A stretch of DNA of 5,811 nt from DAOPMC01 sp035392025 (lineage in GTDB: Bacteria; Bacillota_I; Bacilli_A; RF39; UBA660), in NCBI GenBank assembly GCA_035392025.1, contig DAOPMC010000042.1, positions 1 to 5,811 of the forward strand, read 5' to 3'. Below are positions 5,775 to 5,811 of the stretch, piece after piece. The notes below the pieces were generated by a model that ran no database searches, had not been told where the DNA came from, and saw only the letters and a list, made by a program, of their open reading frames with translations. The position numbers and the translations under genes were made by a program. Every line of letters starts with the position of its first letter. Position 1 is the stretch's first letter.

Positions 5775-5804
5775 ATGTCTTAAGTGTTATCTTTAGAAAA
5801 TGTC
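5762..5804. repeat. Imperfect 18-bp direct repeat, 25-bp period
   Basis: TTATCTTATGATAATGTC (5762-5779) and TTATCTTTAGAAAATGTC (5787-5804) match at 15 of 18 positions. The 7-base segments after each copy contain TAAGTG (5781-5786) and CACTTA (5806-5811), which are inverted relative to each other. The repeats lie about 30-75 bases upstream of the pilus -35 element. They could be tandem regulator sites or the multi-copy transposase-binding end of an insertion sequence such as the IS21 type. No transposase is visible because the window ends here. Confidence 0.55.
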
Positions 5805-5811
5805 TCACTTA

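Overview
The window is a strongly A+T-rich bacterial segment. Ribosome binding sites are clear GGAGG-type sites, and promoters look like the standard housekeeping type. Every stop codon I place is TAA or TAG. The secretion genes have no outer-membrane parts. This fits a low-GC Gram-positive or Mollicutes-related lineage (Bacilli, Erysipelotrichia or uncultured relatives) with a single membrane. I cannot name the species.

All real genes read leftward (minus strand). From right to left, a promoter at about 5701-5729 drives a tightly packed eight-gene unit. It encodes an Flp-type pilin, a TadE-like pseudopilin, a TadE/TadG-like pseudopilin, a TadZ/CpaE-like ParA-family ATPase, the TadA/CpaF motor ATPase, the membrane platform proteins TadB and TadC, and finally a YebC/PmpR/TACO1-family protein. 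Genes overlap or are separated by 1-17 bases, and several ribosome binding sites lie inside the end of the preceding gene. A strong intrinsic terminator at 211-236 ends the unit and includes the yebC stop codon. The first seven genes form a compact tight-adherence (Tad/Flp) pilus machine: TadA powers assembly on the TadB/TadC platform, TadZ probably positions it, and the three small proteins with class III signal sequences are the pilin and pseudopilins. No prepilin peptidase, RcpC/CpaB or secretin is present; the peptidase must be encoded elsewhere.

The left edge (1-212) holds the most interesting element. Just past the terminator lies an extended -10 promoter, a perfect AGGAGG site and a 10-codon open reading frame, MGRRKWWWWW. 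Five consecutive Trp codons come directly before the stop. A 9-bp hairpin overlaps the stop codon, and two more hairpins follow before the window ends. This looks like a tryptophan-responsive leader peptide controlling a gene beyond position 1. By contrast, the eight proteins of the pilus/yebC unit contain only three Trp in about 1800 residues. Ribosome-mediated Trp attenuation is not the usual arrangement in low-GC Gram-positives, which mostly use T-boxes or TRAP.

The right edge (5730-5811) carries no gene. It holds an 18-bp imperfect direct repeat with a 25-bp period and an inverted repeat. These could be a regulator-binding array for the pilus promoter or the end of a mobile element.
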